Assembly (NCBI GenBank): GCA_041481445.1
Contig: JBGPBV010000205.1
Coordinates: 1-9,936 of the forward strand
Direction of reading: 5' to 3'
From: AA29 sp041481445
GTDB taxonomy: Bacteria; Acidobacteriota; Vicinamibacteria; Fen-336
Length of the DNA: 9,936 nucleotides
Part shown: positions 7,240 through 9,936 of the stretch, piece by piece
How the letters are laid out: each line of letters opens with the position of its first letter
Position numbering within the stretch: the first letter of the stretch is position 1
Translations under genes and position numbers: made by a program
The notes under the pieces: model-generated
The model's input: only the letters and a program-made list of their open reading frames with translations
Told to the model about the DNA's origin: nothing
Databases searched by the model: none

Positions 7240-7270
7240 GTTTTACTCCGAAACAGATTAAAATACGGGG
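7240..7270 (+). promoter_or_regulatory. AT-rich promoter/operator island of the PadR-type gene
   Basis: A short AT-rich stretch stands out in very GC-rich surroundings. It holds TAAAAT (7259-7264), a good -10 hexamer, and a 5-bp inverted repeat TTTTA (7241-7245) / TAAAA (7259-7263) with a 13-base spacer. From this -10 box, transcription would begin at about 7270-7271, on the GTG start codon itself. No Shine-Dalgarno is present at normal spacing (only GGGG touching the GTG), so a leaderless transcript is likely. No good -35 is seen at 16-18 bp. The repeat overlaps the -10, so a regulator bound there could block transcription; self-repression by the adjacent regulator is a natural inference. 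Confidence 0.45.
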
Positions 7271-7945
7271 GTGAGCAACCCGCTGACGGTCAGGGCCTCC
7301 ACCCTCCAGGTCCTGCGGGAGGGCCCCGCCTACGGATCGGAGCTGATCGCGCGCTTCGCGCGTCGCGCCGCGGGCCGGGCGCGCCTCACCCCGGCCCGCG
7401 TCTATCCCGTCCTGAAGGCCCTCGAAGGCCAGCGTCTCGTGAAGGCGGTGCGGGTGGCGCCGGGGGGGCGTCGGGGGGCACGGACCCGCGTCTACTACGT
7501 GCTCACGGAGAGAGGCCGGCGGGCGGCGCGGGCGGAAAGAAGCATGCTCCAGGCCCTGGTCGCGGCGGCGCCGGGCGACAGCGGCAGCGCCCAGGCACGG
7601 GCGCGAATGGCGGACCGCCTGCTGGAGGCGGAGGCGCTGAGCGACTCGGGCTCCGACCTGGCCGCGGTCCGCGGCGCGCGGCTTCGCGTCGTGGACGGCG
7701 ACACGCTGATCCGCCTCAAGCTGAAGGCCGGGTCCATCAAGGACCTCTACGACATCGCGATCCTGGCCAACCTGCACCCGTCCTGGGCCGACCGCGCCAT
7801 TGGTCTGGCCGCGGAGGTCGGAGCGAAGGCGGCCCAGCAGATCGCCGACCTCATCCGGGAGCCGCGCGTGCGGGCCCAGGCCCGAGACGTGCGACGCCAG
7901 GAGGCGGCGCTCCGGGCGTTCGCGAAACGCCGCGCGAGGAAGTGA
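7271..7945 (+). CDS. PadR-type winged-helix regulator with nucleotidyltransferase-like C-terminal segment
   Basis: A 224-aa protein starting at GTG. Residues 1-85 look like a PadR-family DNA-binding domain: TLQVLREGPAYGSELIARF, then LTPARVYPVLKALEGQRLV, then a basic wing (RVAPGGRRGARTR) and YYVLTERGRRA. The C-terminal half lacks the usual PadR coiled coil. Instead 134-185 (RGARLRVVDGDTLIRLKLKA, then GSIKDLYDIAILANLHPSW) resembles the C-terminal helix region of small MNT/AbiEii-type nucleotidyltransferases, which read roughly V-x-S-x-E-D-L-I-x-x-K-L-x-A-G-R-x-x-D-L-x-D. The catalytic GS-x(n)-DxD part of such enzymes is missing, so enzymatic activity is unlikely. The basic tail ends AFAKRRARK. 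The first half probably binds DNA; the role of the second half (ligand binding, dimerisation or a remnant) is unknown. The gene diverges from the SGNH-like gene and converges on galM with a 20-bp gap. Confidence 0.8.
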   Translation: MSNPLTVRASTLQVLREGPAYGSELIARFARRAAGRARLTPARVYPVLKALEGQRLVKAVRVAPGGRRGARTRVYYVLTERGRRAARAERSMLQALVAAAPGDSGSAQARARMADRLLEAEALSDSGSDLAAVRGARLRVVDGDTLIRLKLKAGSIKDLYDIAILANLHPSWADRAIGLAAEVGAKAAQQIADLIREPRVRAQARDVRRQEAALRAFAKRRARK

Positions 7946-7965
7946 GGCCGGCGAGTCCCTCCCGG

Positions 7966-9126
7966 TCAGCGACTGACGCCGAAGGTCAAGACGGTCTTCG
8001 AACGGTACTCCTGGCCCGGCCGCAGGATGGTCGACGGGAAGGCCGGCTGGTTCGGGGAATCGGGAAAGTGCTGGGTCTCCAGGCACAGGCCCGATCGGCG
8101 CGTGTACACGGCTCCGCCCTTGCCCGTGATCGTGCCGTCGAGGAAGTTGCCGGAATAGAACTGCACGCCGGGCTCGGTCGTCTGGATGTCCATCGTGCGG
8201 CCGGTCCTGGGATCGGCGAGCCGGCCCACGCGCAGCAGCCCCTCCCGCGAACGGTTGAGCACGAAGTTGTGGTCGTAGCCGCCGCCGCGGCGGAGCTGCT
8301 CGTCGTCCTGGCCGATGCGGGCGCCGATGGCGGTGGGCTTCCGGAAGTCGAACGGCGTGCCGCTCACCGGGGCGAGCGCTCCGGTCGGGATGAGGGTCGC
8401 GTCCACGGGCGTGAAGCGGTCGGCGTCGATGGTCAGCTCGTGGCCGAGGATGTCCCCGCCCGCGCCCGCGAGGTTGAAGTACGAGTGCTGGGTCAGGTTC
8501 ACGGGCGTCGGCTTGTCCGTGGTGGCGGCGTACTCGAAGGCCAGCTCGTCGCGGTCGCTGAGGGTGTACGTCACGCGCGTCGCCAGCGTGCCCGGGTAGC
8601 CCTCCTCGCCGTCGGGGCTCGTGTAGCGGAAGGTCACCGACGCGCCCGCTCCCGTCGAGGCCTCGCCCTTCCAGACGACCTTGTCGAACCCCTTCACGCC
8701 GCCGTGCAGGTGGTTCGGGCCGTTGTTCGTGGCCAGCGCGTAGGTCTTGCTGTCGAGGGTGAAGCGGCCCTTGGCGATCCGGTTCCCGTAGCGCCCGACG
8801 ACGGCCCCGAAGTAGGCCGGCTTGGCCAGGTAGCCGGCCAGGCCGTCGTGGCCGAGGACGACGTCGTCGAAGCGGCCCGCCCGATCGGGGACGCGCAGGG
8901 AGACGATGATGGCGCCGTAGGTGATCGCGCGGACCTCCAGGCCATGGGCGTTGCGCAGGGTGAACGACTCGATGACGGTGCCGTCGGGGAGCGCGCCGAA
9001 AGGCGCGCGCACCACTGCGGACCCCGCCGAGGCCGGCGCCGACGGGCCGGGAGCCCCGGGGACGGCGCTCCCGCCCGCGAGCACGAGCAGGAAGGAGACG
9101 GCGACGATCGCAGGATTGGACTTCAT
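7966..9126 (-). CDS. galM: Exported aldose 1-epimerase (mutarotase)
   Basis: A 386-aa GalM-family enzyme that interconverts the alpha and beta anomers of aldoses such as glucose or galactose. Family blocks are clear: GRYGNRIAKGRF, NHLHGGVKGFDKVVW with His139 and His141, NLTQHSYFNLAG with catalytic acid His214, YDHNFVL, and TTEPGVQFYSGNF with catalytic base Glu318. Length and domain order fit a complete, active enzyme. An N-terminal signal peptide is visible (MKSNPAIVAVSFLLVLAGGS followed by an Ala/Pro/Gly-rich linker to about residue 36) with no lipobox cysteine, so the enzyme is probably periplasmic or secreted. The frame is open further upstream, but the signal peptide after ATG 9126 fixes the start; only a weak ribosome site precedes it. 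It diverges from the SMP-30 gene by 55 bp, suggesting shared control of sugar or lactone use. Confidence 0.92.
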   Translation of the reverse strand: MKSNPAIVAVSFLLVLAGGSAVPGAPGPSAPASAGSAVVRAPFGALPDGTVIESFTLRNAHGLEVRAITYGAIIVSLRVPDRAGRFDDVVLGHDGLAGYLAKPAYFGAVVGRYGNRIAKGRFTLDSKTYALATNNGPNHLHGGVKGFDKVVWKGEASTGAGASVTFRYTSPDGEEGYPGTLATRVTYTLSDRDELAFEYAATTDKPTPVNLTQHSYFNLAGAGGDILGHELTIDADRFTPVDATLIPTGALAPVSGTPFDFRKPTAIGARIGQDDEQLRRGGGYDHNFVLNRSREGLLRVGRLADPRTGRTMDIQTTEPGVQFYSGNFLDGTITGKGGAVYTRRSGLCLETQHFPDSPNQPAFPSTILRPGQEYRSKTVLTFGVSR

Positions 9127-9181
9127 GGGCCGGTATCGTATGCCGAAAGCGCGCGCCCGCTTGGCCGTACCATAGGCGTGC
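9127..9181. promoter_or_regulatory. Divergent control region between galM and the SMP-30 gene
   Basis: The 55 bases between two divergent start codons must contain most signals for both. TACCAT (9168-9173, plus strand) could be a -10 box for the lactonase, giving a transcript with almost no leader. On the minus strand TATGGT (complement of 9169-9174) overlaps it and could serve galM. Neither has a convincing -35. Overlapping promoters would make the two genes compete or be controlled together, but this is tentative. Confidence 0.3.
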
Positions 9182-9936
9182 ATGGTGGTCGAGCTGCTGC
9201 TGGACGCGCGGGCGGAGCTCGGGGAAGGGCCGCGCTGGGACGCGCGCGGGCAGCGCCTGCTCTGGGTCGACATCATGCGCGGCCGTGTCCATGCGTTCCG
9301 GCCGGAGAAGGGGGCCTGCCGGAGCGTGGACGTCGGGCGGCCCGTCGGCGCCCTGGCCTGCGCGGCGGACGGCACGGTGGTCCTCGCGGTGGCGGGCGGC
9401 TTCGCTCGGCTCCACTGGAAGTCCGGACGCGTCGAGATGCTGGCCGCGGTCGAGGCGGATCGCCCGCAGAACCGGATGAACGACGGGGCCTGCGACCCCG
9501 CCGGCCGGTTCTGGGCGGGCACGATGGCCCTGGACGAGCGTCCAGGGGCGGGTGCGCTCTACCGCCTCGACCCCGACCTCACCGTCCACACCATGCTGAC
9601 CGGGGTGACGATCTCGAACGGGATCGACTGGAGCCTGGACGGACGGCGCATGTACTACGTGGACAGCCCGACGCGACGCATCGACGTCTTCGACTTCGAT
9701 CCCGAGACGGGTGCGATCGCGAACCGCCGGCCGTTCGTGGAGGTGCCCGCCGAGGCCGGGATTCCCGACGGGCTCACCATCGACGCCGACGGCTTCGTCT
9801 GGCTCGCCCTGTGGGGAGGGGCGGCCCTGCGCCGCTACGGTCCGGACGGCGGGCTGGAGCGCTCCGTCCCCCTCCCGGTGAGCCATCCCACGAGCTGCGC
9901 GTTCGGGGGACCGGGTCTCGACCTTCTCTACGTGAC
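9182..9936 (+). CDS. SMP-30/gluconolactonase family lactonase (C-terminus cut by window edge)
   Basis: The first 251 codons of an SMP-30/gluconolactonase/LRE-like protein, a cytoplasmic six-bladed beta-propeller that hydrolyses sugar lactones using one divalent metal ion. The three metal ligands known from human SMP-30 are present in order and spacing: Glu15 in LGEGPRW, Asn146 in ISNGIDWS and Asp196 in PDGLTIDADG. The substrate-site block RMNDGACDPAGRFWAGTM is at 98-115 (Asn100, Asp101). Family members are about 290-300 aa, so roughly 40-50 residues lie beyond the edge. No signal peptide is seen, unlike the divergent exported epimerase. The ATG at 9182 has AGG five bases upstream (9174-9176), and LLLDARAELGEGPRW directly after it matches the usual N-terminus. 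The likely substrate is an aldonolactone, but which one cannot be told; a regulator-type family member with weak activity is also possible. Confidence 0.92.
   Translation, partial: MVVELLLDARAELGEGPRWDARGQRLLWVDIMRGRVHAFRPEKGACRSVDVGRPVGALACAADGTVVLAVAGGFARLHWKSGRVEMLAAVEADRPQNRMNDGACDPAGRFWAGTMALDERPGAGALYRLDPDLTVHTMLTGVTISNGIDWSLDGRRMYYVDSPTRRIDVFDFDPETGAIANRRPFVEVPAEAGIPDGLTIDADGFVWLALWGGAALRRYGPDGGLERSVPLPVSHPTSCAFGGPGLDLLYV

Noticed and set aside
9127..9522. Upstream extension of the galM frame
   Set aside because: It would bury the signal peptide and run antisense through the SMP-30 gene.
7172..9886. Minus-strand open frame of 904 codons spanning the regulator, galM and the lactonase
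   Set aside because: It is out of frame with galM on the same strand and antisense to two other supported genes. Its length reflects few stop codons in high-GC DNA.
1..9936. Search for CRISPR arrays, insertion sequences, tRNAs, long repeats, phage or defence genes
   Set aside because: I saw no repeated spacers, transposase motifs, cloverleaf sequences or defence domains. The nucleotidyltransferase-like tail at 7670-7825 is not enough to call an AbiE or toxin-antitoxin system.

Overview
The window is a high-GC bacterial chromosome segment with tightly packed genes and strong GC bias at third codon positions. That bias opens long spurious frames on the opposite strands. The gene content (a class I PPK2, a two-gene glyoxylate bypass with a long, ICL2-like isocitrate lyase, a PadR-type regulator, an exported aldose epimerase, an SMP-30 lactonase) fits a free-living aerobic or facultative heterotroph, perhaps an uncultured soil or sediment lineage such as Rokubacteria/Methylomirabilota, Myxococcota/Deltaproteobacteria or Acidobacteria. 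The sequence alone does not decide the phylum. I see no rRNA, tRNA, CRISPR array, transposase, phage or plasmid gene. No gap between genes exceeds 300 bases; the two largest are 1310-1489 (180 bp) and 7109-7270 (162 bp).

Layout. (1) 1-1309, minus strand: a 52-aa Lmo0937-type membrane peptide, a class I polyphosphate kinase 2, and the first 69 codons of an unrecognised protein that runs off the left edge. They are co-directional and probably one stress/energy unit. (2) 1490-5709, plus strand: malate synthase and a 764-aa isocitrate lyase overlapping by 4 bases (ATGA). Together they make the complete glyoxylate bypass, with all the active-site residues I could check intact. (3) 5741-7108, minus strand: a membrane-anchored SGNH-hydrolase-like protein, convergent with isocitrate lyase, with a recognisable sigma70-like promoter upstream. 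(4) 7271-7945, plus strand: a PadR-type winged-helix protein whose C-terminal half resembles the tail of a nucleotidyltransferase rather than a usual PadR dimerisation domain. It probably starts as a leaderless GTG transcript beneath an AT-rich promoter/operator island. (5) 7966-9126, minus strand: an exported aldose 1-epimerase, convergent with the regulator. (6) 9182-9936, plus strand: an SMP-30/gluconolactonase, divergent from the epimerase and cut by the right edge.

How the genes fit together. Malate synthase plus isocitrate lyase let the cell grow on acetate or fatty acids by bypassing the CO2-releasing TCA steps. PPK2 links polyphosphate to nucleoside phosphate pools. The epimerase/lactonase pair handles sugar hemiacetals and lactones outside and inside the cell. 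These are largely ordinary metabolic genes; I found no convincing new multi-gene system. The most unusual object is the PadR/nucleotidyltransferase-tail chimera with its promoter island. The next most interesting are the enlarged glyoxylate enzymes and the SGNH protein with a variant catalytic block.
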